Shown here: positions 1 through 6,289 of the stretch, piece after piece
Layout of the letters: each line of letters begins with the position of its first letter
How positions within the stretch are numbered: position 1 is the stretch's first letter
NCBI GenBank assembly: GCA_003646745.1
Contig: QMLM01000076.1
Location: 1-7,675 of the forward strand
Origin: Deltaproteobacteria bacterium
Lineage (GTDB): Bacteria; Desulfobacterota; B13-G15; RBG-16-54-18
Length of the DNA stretch: 7,675 nucleotides
Direction of reading: 5' to 3'
Notes under the pieces: model-generated
What the model saw: the letters and a program-made list of their open reading frames with translations, nothing else
Told to the model about the DNA's origin: nothing
Databases searched by the model: none
Translations under genes and position numbers: made by a program

Positions 1-364
1 CCTCACCCATGGTGTACATATTGGCATCGTTGTCCGTAACCACAGGCAGAGAAAGGAGGTCGCCCAATTCTTTGCTTAAGTTAACCCCGACCAAATTTTG
101 TAAGTTGGGTGATTGGGTAAGGACACCATCCCTGCTCAAGGCTCCTGCTATCCCCAGACCTATCCCCAGAGCTTTGTATCCATGCGATGATCCCTTTTCT
201 ACCAAGCCTTCAATCTCCTTATGGAGCTTTGCCAGTCCTTGTTGCCTCGACAAGGAGGCAGGGGAAGAGGTAGAAGTCCTGGCAAGGAAGTTCCCCTCTT
301 GATCTATAGCCGCTCCTCTAAGGTTGGTCCCGCCCAGGTCAATCACCACCACAAAACCCCTCAT
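1..364 (-). CDS. ROK-family sugar kinase (glucokinase-like), N-terminal part, runs off the window
   Basis: The first 121 residues are visible; the rest lies beyond base 1. Residues 4-16 carry the ROK/ASKHA phosphate-binding motif (VVIDLGGTNLRG, with DLGGT at 9-13). Residues 66-90 give the family pattern GIGLGIAG...G(V)LTQSPNL, and 111-115 the DNDAN motif, whose second Asp (D113) is the expected catalytic base. The zinc-binding and glucose-specific EXGH region is not in the window, so sugar kinase versus ROK regulator or N-acylmannosamine kinase cannot be settled. The protein starts directly at the ROK domain with no N-terminal helix-turn-helix, which favours a kinase over a NagC/XylR-type repressor. 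It is expected to phosphorylate a hexose with ATP in the cytoplasm. The ATG at 364 overlaps the stop of the upstream small gene as ATGA, so the two are probably translationally coupled. Confidence 0.88.
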   Translation of the reverse strand, partial: MRGFVVVIDLGGTNLRGAAIDQEGNFLARTSTSSPASLSRQQGLAKLHKEIEGLVEKGSSHGYKALGIGLGIAGALSRDGVLTQSPNLQNLVGVNLSKELGDLLSLPVVTDNDANMYTMGE

Positions 365-516
365 TCCTCTTCTCCTTCCTCTTCTACGTATACCTTGTCC
401 GACACATCGGGGAGGCCTTGCAGGTATTGCTCATATTCCTCTTTGCTGATCAGCCCCTCCCTGATATTTCTCTCTATTGTGCGCACATCGAACTTCTTGC
501 TTTCATCAATGTGCAT
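361..516 (-). CDS. 51-aa acidic small protein coupled to the ROK kinase
   Basis: This short open frame begins at ATG 516 and ends in TGA overlapping the kinase ATG. The protein is highly charged, with a predicted helical N-terminal half (MHIDESKKFDVRTIERNIRE...), a central EEYEQYLQGLPDVSDK segment and a Glu-rich tail. Similar short proteins with the pattern 'D.R..ERN...G.I...EY..YL..LPDV.DK' are, as I recall, found in Desulfobacterota and other anaerobes, but I know no function. A GGGAGA stretch about nine to ten bases upstream and an AGG nearer the start could serve as ribosome binding site. A promoter lies about 40 bases further upstream. The real codon structure, the ATGA coupling and the recognisable pattern support a genuine gene. 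There is no cysteine, signal peptide or membrane segment, so it is a cytoplasmic protein that may be an accessory or regulatory partner of the kinase. Confidence 0.75.
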   Translation of the reverse strand: MHIDESKKFDVRTIERNIREGLISKEEYEQYLQGLPDVSDKVYVEEEGEEE

Positions 517-555
517 ACCTTATATCTCCCGAAAATATAAGAATAGATTTTTATT

Positions 556-584
556 ATAATAATATCCATTGACATCCTTTTCAA
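556..584 (-). promoter_or_regulatory. Sigma-70-type promoter for the small protein / ROK kinase unit
   Basis: On the minus strand TTGAAA (579-584) and TATTAT (556-561) are separated by exactly 17 bases, each close to the sigma-70 consensus. Transcription would start near 549, leaving a leader of about 30 bases before the ATG at 516. The surrounding DNA is very AT-rich, so other spacings (for example TATAAT three bases further on) are possible. Confidence 0.55.
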
Positions 585-601
585 TATTTGATAGTTAAAA
601 T
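569..601 (+). promoter_or_regulatory. Possible promoter for ccsB (weak spacing)
   Basis: A perfect TTGACA lies at 569-574 on the plus strand, overlapping the divergent promoter region, and a -10-like TAAAAT lies at 596-601. The 21-base spacer is too long for a good sigma-70 promoter, and at 17 bases only TAGTTA is found. This is the best candidate in the 114-bp divergent gap, but weak. Confidence 0.25.
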
Positions 602-630
602 AGCCACTAAGCGCTCGCGGGGGCTTTGAA

Positions 631-1467
631 TTGTATAATCCTTATTTTTTTGAGGGTGCTTTACTTATCTATTCGGTTGCCTTCCTTTTCTACATCGTCT
701 TTGTACTAACCAAAAAAGCGGCAATGGGCAGAATTGCCTTCTGGCTCATCCTTACAGGCTTCTTCGTCCACTTAGCCGGTTTGCTAGTTCGCTGGCAGGA
801 AAGCCATGCCACGGGATATGGATACATCCCTCTGTCCAATATGTATGAGTCCCTCATCTTCTTCTCCTGGGCCATAGTCTTGGTATATTTAATCATAGAT
901 ATAAAGTATCAACAAAGGACCATAGGCGTTATCGCCTCCCCTCTGGCCGCCTTCGCCATTGCTGCAACCTCCATCATACCAGGGATAAAAAGTGATATCC
1001 GTCCCCTGATACCTGCCCTGCAAAGTAATTGGTTGGCCATCCATGTGATCACTTGTTTCCTCGGTTATGCAGCCTTTGCCATTGCCTTTGGAATAAGCAT
1101 AATTTATATGATCCAGTCTAAAAGAGAGGCATCCCCCCGCGGCCCCATAAACTGGCTCCCCTCTTCCCAGACCCTAGACGAGATAAATTATAGATCTATC
1201 GTTATTGGGTTCCCCATGTTGACTCTGGGGATCATCACCGGTGCGGCCTGGGCCAGTTACGCTTGGGGCAGCTATTGGAGCTGGGACCCCAAGGAGACAT
1301 GGTCGTTGATTACCTGGTTTATCTATGCCGCCTTTCTCCACGCCAGATATAGCCGTGATTGGAGGGGGAAAAAGACGGCCATACTTTCCATCGTAGGTTT
1401 TTCGGCTGTCATCTTCACATATTTTGGGGTAAGCTATCTACTGGCCGGCCTGCACAGCTACCTTTAA
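631..1467 (+). CDS. ccsB: System II cytochrome c biogenesis protein CcsB (CcsA/ResC type, WWD haem-handling membrane protein)
   Basis: This 278-aa polytopic membrane protein has about eight hydrophobic segments. Family hallmarks are PLSNMYESLIFFSW (67-80), His138 in the LAIHV segment, the tryptophan-rich WWD block at 207-224 (WASYAWGSYWSWDPKE), FLHAR with His237, and the C-terminal GLHSY with His275. In System II, the WWD protein and its ResB/Ccs1 partner carry haem across the membrane and attach it to CXXCH motifs of apocytochromes outside; the two periplasmic-side histidines flanking the WWD domain (here probably H138 and H275) ligate haem. The start is TTG at 631: it is the only start codon between an in-frame TAG at 601 and the first membrane segment, and starting at the internal ATG (724) would delete that segment. 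Ribosome binding is weak (GGGGG at 619-623). No resB or hemA neighbour is present; it stands alone, divergent from the kinase unit and convergent with the vor operon. Confidence 0.93.
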   Translation: MYNPYFFEGALLIYSVAFLFYIVFVLTKKAAMGRIAFWLILTGFFVHLAGLLVRWQESHATGYGYIPLSNMYESLIFFSWAIVLVYLIIDIKYQQRTIGVIASPLAAFAIAATSIIPGIKSDIRPLIPALQSNWLAIHVITCFLGYAAFAIAFGISIIYMIQSKREASPRGPINWLPSSQTLDEINYRSIVIGFPMLTLGIITGAAWASYAWGSYWSWDPKETWSLITWFIYAAFLHARYSRDWRGKKTAILSIVGFSAVIFTYFGVSYLLAGLHSYL

Positions 1468-1469
1468 AT

Positions 1470-1497
1470 AAAAAAAGGATCCACCGATTCGAGATCC
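1470..1497 (-). terminator. Candidate intrinsic terminator of the vor-ACT operon
   Basis: On the minus strand, inverted repeats GGATC (1493-1497) and GATCC (1477-1481) form a 5-bp stem, extendable by one T-G pair. They are followed immediately by seven T residues (complement of 1470-1476). It lies just beyond the end of the ACT gene and 3 bases from the ccsB stop. The short stem makes it weak alone, but position and T-run are right. Confidence 0.5.
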
Positions 1498-1500
1498 AAA

Positions 1501-1524
1501 GGGGACAAAATTGCCGAAGTCCCC
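1501..1524. other. Short GC-rich hairpin between convergent genes
   Basis: GGGGAC (1501-1506) and GTCCCC (1519-1524) can form a 6-bp GC-rich stem with a 12-base loop. On the minus strand it directly follows the ACT gene stop and precedes the hairpin with the T-run. It may strengthen termination or protect the 3' end; it has no T-run of its own on the plus strand. Confidence 0.4.
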
Positions 1525-1531
1525 TATAAAG

Positions 1532-1957
1532 CTACATAGAATAAAGTTCTTCATTCAACATATGGACCCAGTTCCTCTTTAGCACTTCAATGGCCAGCTC
1601 CATTTTATCCACATCCACGATGAGGACGGTCTTTTCACCCCTTCCCAGACAGGTATATAGATAATTGACATTGATGTTCGCCTCTTTAAGGGGTTTAAGG
1701 ACTGCATTAAGCCCCCCGGGATGATTGGGCGCCTCCACCGCCAATACATCCTTCACCTTAACTGCATAACCGTGGCTTTTCAGGACGTTAACGGCCTTTA
1801 CCGGATCATTGGCGACAAATCTCACCGCACTGATGTCTGTTGATTCTGCCACACTAAGGGCGATGATATTCACGCCATTGCCACCCAGATATTCACTTAC
1901 CTGTGAAAGCTTGCCCGGGACGTTCTCTAAACTAACTGATATCTGCTTTACTGGCAT
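1532..1957 (-). CDS. Tandem ACT-domain amino-acid-binding protein
   Basis: This 141-aa protein consists of two ACT repeats, roughly residues 1-68 and 70-138. The first opens with VKQISVSLENVPGKLSQVSEYLGGNGVNI, the typical ACT strand-helix with the Gly/Pro turn; the second contains the matching LVEAPNHPGGLNAVLKPLKEANINVNYL-like unit (read ...VEAPNHPGG...). ACT domains bind amino acids at dimer interfaces, and stand-alone tandem-ACT proteins are commonly found beside 2-oxoacid ferredoxin oxidoreductases and aryl/acyl-CoA ligases. No catalytic domain is attached, so a ligand-sensing regulatory role is inferred. The start at ATG 1957 is chosen because GGGAGG (1965-1970) sits 7 bases upstream; a longer frame to 2011 would begin inside the gamma-subunit gene with non-ACT sequence. 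It overlaps the gamma gene by 26 bases and is the last gene of the operon. Confidence 0.87.
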   Translation of the reverse strand: MPVKQISVSLENVPGKLSQVSEYLGGNGVNIIALSVAESTDISAVRFVANDPVKAVNVLKSHGYAVKVKDVLAVEAPNHPGGLNAVLKPLKEANINVNYLYTCLGRGEKTVLIVDVDKMELAIEVLKRNWVHMLNEELYSM

Positions 1958-2507
1958 CTGCTTGCCTCCCTTGCTCAAGATATGTAAAACCCTCCCAGAG
2001 GGCCTTCTCATTCAATTCTAAAAGTTGAGGGTTCTTGGTAGTGAAGACATCCTTAAGGACAACCTTTAAGGTCTCCAGGGAAACAAGGCCGGTCTTTTTA
2101 ATAAAGGCGCCCAACATTATCATGTTTGCCGCCTTATCAGTCCCTATCTTGAGAGCCAAATCGTTGGCTGGCACCTCACATACCTCTATATCTCCTCGGA
2201 CAGGCTTCATGTCCACTAGGTTGGCATTGAGGAAGATAATCCCCCCTGATTGAACTTGATTTTGAAACCTTATAAGAGAGGGTTTATTCATAACTACGAT
2301 ATATTCCGGCTCTGAGGCTACTGGAGATGCAATTTCGTCATCGGAGATAGAGACTGTGCAATTGGCGGTGCCACCTCTCACCTCAGCACCATAAGAGGGC
2401 AGATAGGTGACGTTCTTACCCTCCTGCATTCCTGCCGCCGCCAATAAATAACCCATCATCAATACCCCTTGACCTCCAAAGCCTGAAAATACCGTTTTGA
2501 TCAACAT
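1932..2507 (-). CDS. 2-oxoacid:ferredoxin oxidoreductase, gamma subunit
   Basis: The 191-aa product belongs to the pyruvate/2-oxoacid ferredoxin oxidoreductase gamma family. It opens with MLIKTVFSGFGGQGVLMMG, with the characteristic GFGGQGV at 9-15, then has YLPSYGAEVRGGTANCTVSIS (about 35-55), the conserved YGAE-RGG signature. The length is usual for the family. In the complex this subunit packs against the TPP-binding and alpha subunits and is thought to help bind CoA; it carries no iron-sulfur cluster of its own. The ATG at 2507 lies 4 bases after the beta-subunit TAG, with an AGG in the overlap region as a weak ribosome site. Its 3' end overlaps the ACT gene. It belongs to a delta-alpha-beta-gamma-ACT operon. 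Confidence 0.93.
   Translation of the reverse strand: MLIKTVFSGFGGQGVLMMGYLLAAAGMQEGKNVTYLPSYGAEVRGGTANCTVSISDDEIASPVASEPEYIVVMNKPSLIRFQNQVQSGGIIFLNANLVDMKPVRGDIEVCEVPANDLALKIGTDKAANMIMLGAFIKKTGLVSLETLKVVLKDVFTTKNPQLLELNEKALWEGFTYLEQGRQADASKADIS
1965..1970 (-). promoter_or_regulatory. Shine-Dalgarno site that fixes the ACT gene start
   Basis: GGGAGG on the minus strand lies inside the end of the gamma-subunit gene, 7 bases before ATG 1957. It decides the ACT start and implies coupled translation of the two genes. Confidence 0.75.
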
Positions 2508-2511
2508 AGGC

Positions 2512-3261
2512 CTAATCCCGTTGCACGTCCTTGATCACCCCTAGGGGGAAGACGTCCATCATGTTCTCCTCCACCCACCGCCAAGCCTCTACAGGTCTCA
2601 ACTTCAGATTGGTGGGACAGGGGGACAGAACCTCCACTAAAGAAAAACCTAAGCCTTCTATTTGGACCCGAAAGGCCTTCTCGATAGCCTTTTTCGTCTT
2701 CATGATATTCTTGGGGTTATTGACGGCGGTTCTCTCAATGTAGGCGCTACCTTTGGTCAAGGCCAACATCTCGCTTAAATTTAGTGGAAATCCGTCCCTT
2801 ATCCTCTCTCTGCCTCCAGGGGAAGTGGTGGTCTCTTGACCCAATACAGTAGTGGGGGCCATTTGTCCCCCGGTCATCCCGTAGACTCCGTTGTTGACAA
2901 AGATCACCGTAATTCTCTCGCCTCGGTTGGCGGCGTGGATGGTCTCAGCCGTTCCAATGGCAGCAATGTCTCCGTCACCCTGATAGGTAAAGACCAATCT
3001 GTCTGGCAGGACACGTTTTAGCCCTGTCGCCAAGGCCGCTCCGCGGCCATGAGGGGCCTCACCCATATCTATGTCAAAATAATAATAGGCCAAAACCGCA
3101 CAACCCGCTGGAGGAACCCCAATAGCCTTCTCCTGCAGTCCCATCTCATCGATCACCTCCGCTATAAGGCGGTGGATTATGCTATGACCACAGCCAGGAC
3201 AATAGTGAAAGGGTGCATCTTTAAGAGCGCGTGGCCTGCCGAAGACCTTCTGAAAGCCCAT
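2512..3261 (-). CDS. 2-oxoacid:ferredoxin oxidoreductase, beta subunit (thiamine pyrophosphate-binding)
   Basis: The 249-aa catalytic subunit holds TPP and one [4Fe-4S] cluster. The HYCPGCGH motif (19-26) gives C21 and C24, and C54 (PPAGCA) and C215 (SPCPTN) complete the four cluster ligands at the family positions. The TPP/Mg site shows as GDGD (95-98) and NNGVYGMTGGQ (123-133). It decarboxylates a 2-oxoacid on TPP, passes electrons to ferredoxin and the acyl group to CoA. The NNGVYGMTGGQMAPTT version is shared by KOR and VOR enzymes, so substrate cannot be read from this subunit. ATG 3261 directly abuts the TAA of the alpha gene (no spacer), and an AGGA five bases upstream within alpha supplies the ribosome site, so the subunits are translationally coupled. 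Confidence 0.95.
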   Translation of the reverse strand: MGFQKVFGRPRALKDAPFHYCPGCGHSIIHRLIAEVIDEMGLQEKAIGVPPAGCAVLAYYYFDIDMGEAPHGRGAALATGLKRVLPDRLVFTYQGDGDIAAIGTAETIHAANRGERITVIFVNNGVYGMTGGQMAPTTVLGQETTTSPGGRERIRDGFPLNLSEMLALTKGSAYIERTAVNNPKNIMKTKKAIEKAFRVQIEGLGFSLVEVLSPCPTNLKLRPVEAWRWVEENMMDVFPLGVIKDVQRD

Positions 3262-4329
3262 TTATCCTAACCCCTTCTGATAATATTTACTGGTAATCAC
3301 CCTGCTCATCTCCAAGGGGGTTATGACCACCCCCCCCGGTCTCCCGTAAAAAAATATCTCAGCCCTACCCTCCAAGGCAAGTCTCACATCCTCCACCATC
3401 TGACCGGCGTTCATCTCATAGACAAGGAAGTGCCCTATCCTCTTGGCCAGGTCTTTAAGGACTATCTCCGGAAAAGGCCAAAGGGTAATAGGGCGAAGAA
3501 GACCCACCTTTAGGCCCTGTTCCCTTAGCCTCTTGATTGCACCTTTGGCAATTCTAGCGGCCGTGCCAAAGGATACCACCACCATCTTGGCATCCTCCAA
3601 TCTATAGGCCTCGTATCTCACCTCTTTAGCGGCTATCCTTTCGTACTTCCTGGCCAACTTCCAATTGTGCTCTTCCTCCACCGCGGGATCTAACAACAGG
3701 GATCTAATGAAACGACTCGGTCTCCCTCTGGCACCGGTGATGGTCCAATCCTTGGGGGGTGGTTTTTGCATCTCTCCGTCGGGGAACTCTACGGGCTCCA
3801 TCATCTGCCCCAACATACCGTCCCCCAGGATGACGGTCGGTATCCTATACTTATCGGCCAAGTTAAAGGCCTCCATGGTAAGATCGGCTAACTCCTGCAC
3901 GGAACTTGGGGCCAAGACGATGGTCCGGTAGTCCCCATGCCCTCCACCCCTGGTAGCTTGGAAATAATCGGACTGAGCAGGAGCGATATTACCCAATCCA
4001 GGCCCTCCCCTGGTCATGTTCACTATAACAGCCGGTAACTCCATGGCACATAGAAAGGAGATCCCCTCCTGTTTGAGGCTGATCCCTGGGCTAGATGAGG
4101 AAGTCATAACCCTTGCCCCTGCCATGCTCGCCCCGATGACCATGTTAATGGCCGCCAACTCGCTCTCTGCTTGTATGAAGACCCCACCCTCTATTTCATT
4201 CAGACGGCGAGCCATATACTCCGTCATCTCGTTCTGCGGGGTGATGGGATAGCCGAAGTAGAATCTACAACCAGCCCTGACAGCGGCCTCACCTATGGCG
4301 TGATTTCCGCTCATCAGCCTTTTACTCAC
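3262..4329 (-). CDS. vorB: 2-oxoacid:ferredoxin oxidoreductase, alpha subunit (VorB type)
   Basis: The 355-aa alpha subunit has an N-terminal pyrimidine-binding transketolase-like domain (FGYPITPQNEMTEY near 25-38, QAESELAAINM near 55, TSSSSPGISLKQEG near 80, GGPGLGNIAPAQSDYFQATRGGGHGDY near 110-137) and a C-terminal transketolase domain (about 240-350, LRPITLWPFPE). This combination and length match proteins annotated as 3-methyl-2-oxobutanoate (2-oxoisovalerate) ferredoxin oxidoreductase VorB. The substrate is therefore probably branched-chain, with 2-oxoglutarate or other 2-oxoacids possible. I place the start at GTG 4329, because GAGGT (4335-4339) lies 5 bases upstream and the resulting GTGAGTAA overlap with the ferredoxin stop is typical of coupled genes; a TTG at 4341 is the alternative, and an internal ATG at 4314 is also possible. 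The reaction is reversible and could run as reductive carboxylation when ferredoxin is highly reduced. Confidence 0.94.
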   Translation of the reverse strand: MSKRLMSGNHAIGEAAVRAGCRFYFGYPITPQNEMTEYMARRLNEIEGGVFIQAESELAAINMVIGASMAGARVMTSSSSPGISLKQEGISFLCAMELPAVIVNMTRGGPGLGNIAPAQSDYFQATRGGGHGDYRTIVLAPSSVQELADLTMEAFNLADKYRIPTVILGDGMLGQMMEPVEFPDGEMQKPPPKDWTITGARGRPSRFIRSLLLDPAVEEEHNWKLARKYERIAAKEVRYEAYRLEDAKMVVVSFGTAARIAKGAIKRLREQGLKVGLLRPITLWPFPEIVLKDLAKRIGHFLVYEMNAGQMVEDVRLALEGRAEIFFYGRPGGVVITPLEMSRVITSKYYQKGLG

Positions 4330-4549
4330 GGTATACCTCAATGGCTATCTCGGGACATACCAGGGCGCAAAGGGCACATCCGGTGCACCCATCGGGGTTG
4401 TCACCTTGGCCACCTTTAAACTCTGCCGGATAATATCCCTTGATATTCAACTCCTTTGCAGTGGCTATAAGACCCTTGGGGCATACATCTATACAGAGCC
4501 CACACCCTTTGCACAACGACTGGTCGATGACTATGTAACCTTTTTTCAA
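4322..4549 (-). CDS. 2-oxoacid:ferredoxin oxidoreductase, delta subunit (2x[4Fe-4S] ferredoxin)
   Basis: This 75-aa ferredoxin has two classical CxxCxxCxxxCP motifs: C13, C16, C19, C23 and C55, C58, C61, C65. Between them lies a 31-residue linker (KELNIKGYYPAEFKGG...), longer than in free clostridial-type ferredoxins but normal for the delta subunit of 2-oxoacid oxidoreductases. It passes electrons from the cluster in the beta subunit to soluble ferredoxin. The start is TTG at 4549 (protein MKKGYIVID...), preceded by AGGAGCAGGT; no ATG or GTG gives a sensible N-terminus. It is the first gene of the operon, and its TAA overlaps the alpha start by 8 bases. NCBI-type names are VorD or KorD; I leave the symbol open because the substrate is not certain. 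Confidence 0.93.
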   Translation of the reverse strand: MKKGYIVIDQSLCKGCGLCIDVCPKGLIATAKELNIKGYYPAEFKGGQGDNPDGCTGCALCALVCPEIAIEVYRE

Positions 4550-4586
4550 GACCTGCTCCTTTTATCCTCCTGAAATATAAGAATTA

Positions 4587-4615
4587 ATTATGTCAAAATG
4601 GTGAACAAAGGTCAA
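4587..4615 (-). promoter_or_regulatory. Promoter of the vor operon
   Basis: On the minus strand TTGACC (4610-4615) and CATAAT (4587-4592) are separated by exactly 17 bases; each differs from the sigma-70 consensus by one base. The start of transcription would be near 4580, about 30 bases before the ferredoxin TTG, and AGGAGC lies between. It supports an independent transcript for the five-gene operon. Confidence 0.65.
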
Positions 4616-4697
4616 GTATCTCCAATACTATCAAATATTTTATGTGGAATCTCCTTAAAGCACAAGGAAGCATCTCCTGGTAAGTATTCCAACAGTT

Positions 4698-5297
4698 CTA
4701 TTTTATAAATAAGGAAGGGTTTAGCTCATAGACAGGCGCCCTCCTGTGGAGAGCGTCGGTAAGGGAGGCTAAGCAGGGACTCATTATCCCAGTACTTTTA
4801 AGCTCAGCTATTAGGGGATCTACTCTCTCCCCTATGCCCAACTGTTCACAAGCTTGCTTTACTTGAACGGCGCTGATGCGATTCCCCTTGGCCTGACTGC
4901 CAAGCAACTCAACCAGCTTAGGCATTAAGGCCCATTTTGATTCTCCTATCTGTTTAAAGGCCGTGCTCACAGCTTTTTTAGGTTCCCACTGTCCGCTCTG
5001 ACCCGCTTCCCTCACTAAGCATTGAACCACATTGGGCATCTCGTAAACCTCCCCTGGTTCAACCATTAATACCCGGTCTTCCCACTCCATGCTCTTGTAG
5101 GTCCTCGCTGGAATAATTAACCTCCAATTATGCCCTAAGAGCAAGACCTCTTTGATATCATCTTCAACTACTTTCTCGATTTCGTCGTAGGATACATGCC
5201 CTTTCTCAGCGGCGATGACTAAGACCCGTGCTACTGAGTCGGTGTAGCTGTGCAGGAAGCTGTTTAGGGCCCTTCTAACTGCTTTATATTTAATCAC
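4698..5297 (-). CDS. Unrecognised 199-aa protein downstream of CooT, possibly with winged-helix domains
   Basis: I do not recognise this family. The protein is soluble, mixed in charge, with no signal peptide, membrane segment or cysteine motif (single C93, C150, C175). Residues 20-62 (SVARVLVIAAEKGHVSYDEIEKVVEDDIKEVLLLGHNWRL, broken here for reading) and 124-192 (LMPKLVELLG... RISAVQVKQACEQLG... PLIAELKSTGIM... YELNP) each look like helix-helix-helix-wing arrangements. The pattern suggests a DNA-binding regulator or an adaptor with tandem winged helices; this is inferred from hand-read secondary structure only. I place the start at GTG 5297, 7 bases after the CooT stop, with a weak AGAAGAAG upstream; a TTG at 5318 would overlap CooT by 14 bases and has no ribosome site. 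Close packing behind cooC-cooT suggests a role in the same nickel or redox process. It ends the unit; the vor promoter lies downstream. Confidence 0.8.
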   Translation of the reverse strand: MIKYKAVRRALNSFLHSYTDSVARVLVIAAEKGHVSYDEIEKVVEDDIKEVLLLGHNWRLIIPARTYKSMEWEDRVLMVEPGEVYEMPNVVQCLVREAGQSGQWEPKKAVSTAFKQIGESKWALMPKLVELLGSQAKGNRISAVQVKQACEQLGIGERVDPLIAELKSTGIMSPCLASLTDALHRRAPVYELNPSLFIK

Positions 5298-5304
5298 GGT
5301 CTTT

Positions 5305-5496
5305 TTACTTCTTCTCAAACGTCACTGTGTGCATATTAACGAAGTCTATGTTCTTTATCCTGCCCTGCACGAATTTCTGCTCCCCAAATAGCCCAGTTAG
5401 CAGGAAGCCATCATCTTGAGCTTCTATCTGGGCTACATTCTCCATTACTTCTTCTTTTCGACCATCTGAGTCGATATAGGCAATACTTAAACACAT
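5305..5496 (-). CDS. cooT: CooT-family nickel-binding protein
   Basis: The 63-aa protein begins Met-Cys (MCLSIAYIDSDGRKEEVMENVAQI), the hallmark of CooT, a small dimeric nickel-binding protein in which Cys2 helps bind Ni(II). The rest follows the family layout: short strands with VxxIEAQDDGFLLTGLFGEQKFV in the middle and a C-terminal strand with IKNIDFVNMHTVTF. Family length is about 60-66 residues. The start at ATG 5496 is fixed by a GGAGG 5 bases upstream; a longer frame would bury the Met-Cys start. In Rhodospirillum rubrum CooT assists nickel insertion into carbon monoxide dehydrogenase together with CooC and CooJ. Here it sits 13 bases after cooC, strengthening both assignments. Homologues also occur in organisms where the target enzyme is not adjacent, as here. 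Confidence 0.88.
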   Translation of the reverse strand: MCLSIAYIDSDGRKEEVMENVAQIEAQDDGFLLTGLFGEQKFVQGRIKNIDFVNMHTVTFEKK

Positions 5497-5509
5497 GTAT
5501 GCCTCCAAT

Positions 5510-6271
5510 TTATATAGCAGCCCTCAACAAAAAATCCAATATATCCCTTGTTTGGCTGGTTGCCTCTGTATGACTCAAGGCACGGCCTTCAAGGCAGGCC
5601 TCAAATACCGCTTGATCGTTGGGAATAACTCCAATTACTTCTATTTGCCTCCTCTTCAACTCCCCCTTCAGTTTTGTAGCCAGGCCTTCCGAACTGATTT
5701 TATTTAAAACGGCCCAAACCCTTTTCTCCATTCCGGTGGCGAGGCCCCTTATCTTCTCGGCCAGGGTTATGGATTCAAGCGACGGCTCCACCACAAGGAG
5801 TACACCGTCTATGCTGGTGTCAATACCTCGACCGAAGTGCTCCACGCCGGCTTCCATGTCAACAATTGTTATCTCATCTTCCCTGAGATGAAGTTTCTTC
5901 AAAAACTCACGGCTCAACACCCCCATAGGACAGGCGCAGCCCTCAAGTGCCTGAAGTATCTTTCCTATGCTAACCAACATGAGACCATCTTTTTTCAGGA
6001 TGTGCCGGGCAGGAATATGTTCCAGCGAAATCTGTGTTTCACTGAGGATATTGGGCTGATTCAGCTTCTTCTTTAAACTTTTTTTGCCTCCCACAAGTTC
6101 CATTAAAGGAATTGGCGCTTGGCTAAACCCAAGCATCCTAAAGAGCCCGGAATTTGACTCATCTGAATCAACGACAAGTACTTTAAGACCTCTGGACAGA
6201 GCTTCATTGGCGAGTAAAGTGACTACGGTACTTTTGCCACTTCCTCCTTTTCCACAGACCGATATCTTCAT
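5510..6271 (-). CDS. cooC: CooC-type nickel-insertion P-loop ATPase (MinD/SIMIBI family)
   Basis: The 253-aa protein opens with the deviant Walker A KGGSGKST (residues 8-15, signature Lys8). Residues 112 and 114 form the CxC motif (GCACPMG) that in CooC binds one metal ion between the two subunits of the dimer; as I recall, the numbering equals that of Carboxydothermus CooC1. Walker B is IVDMEAG (136-142), followed by VEHFGRG, typical of CooC. ATP-driven dimer opening and closing is thought to deliver Ni to the C-cluster of CO dehydrogenase or related Ni-Fe-S sites such as acetyl-CoA synthase. ATG 6271 has GGAGG 8 bases upstream and lies 18 bases after the ferredoxin stop. No cooS, acsB or hydrogenase gene is in the window, so the client enzyme is unknown. 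A MinD-like protein of other function is unlikely given the CxC and the CooT partner. Confidence 0.93.
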   Translation of the reverse strand: MKISVCGKGGSGKSTVVTLLANEALSRGLKVLVVDSDESNSGLFRMLGFSQAPIPLMELVGGKKSLKKKLNQPNILSETQISLEHIPARHILKKDGLMLVSIGKILQALEGCACPMGVLSREFLKKLHLREDEITIVDMEAGVEHFGRGIDTSIDGVLLVVEPSLESITLAEKIRGLATGMEKRVWAVLNKISSEGLATKLKGELKRRQIEVIGVIPNDQAVFEACLEGRALSHTEATSQTRDILDFLLRAAI

Positions 6272-6289
6272 TTATACTACCTCCTGAGT

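Noticed and set aside
9..302. Plus-strand frame of 97 codons at the left end.
   Set aside because: It is antisense to the ROK kinase, whose motifs are clear.
533..544. The 12-mer AAATATAAGAAT occurs here and again at 4573-4584, both times in the leader just ahead of a minus-strand operon.
   Set aside because: An AT-rich 12-mer repeated once in 7.7 kb is about what chance gives, and its distance from the -10 differs in the two places (11 versus 2 bases).
4646..4690. Possible hairpin after the 199-aa gene (GGAAT with ATTCC outside, TCCTT with AAGGA inside) and a direct repeat AGGAGAT.
   Set aside because: Stems are only 5 bp, the middle does not fold, and there is no T-run on the minus strand, so it is not a supported terminator.
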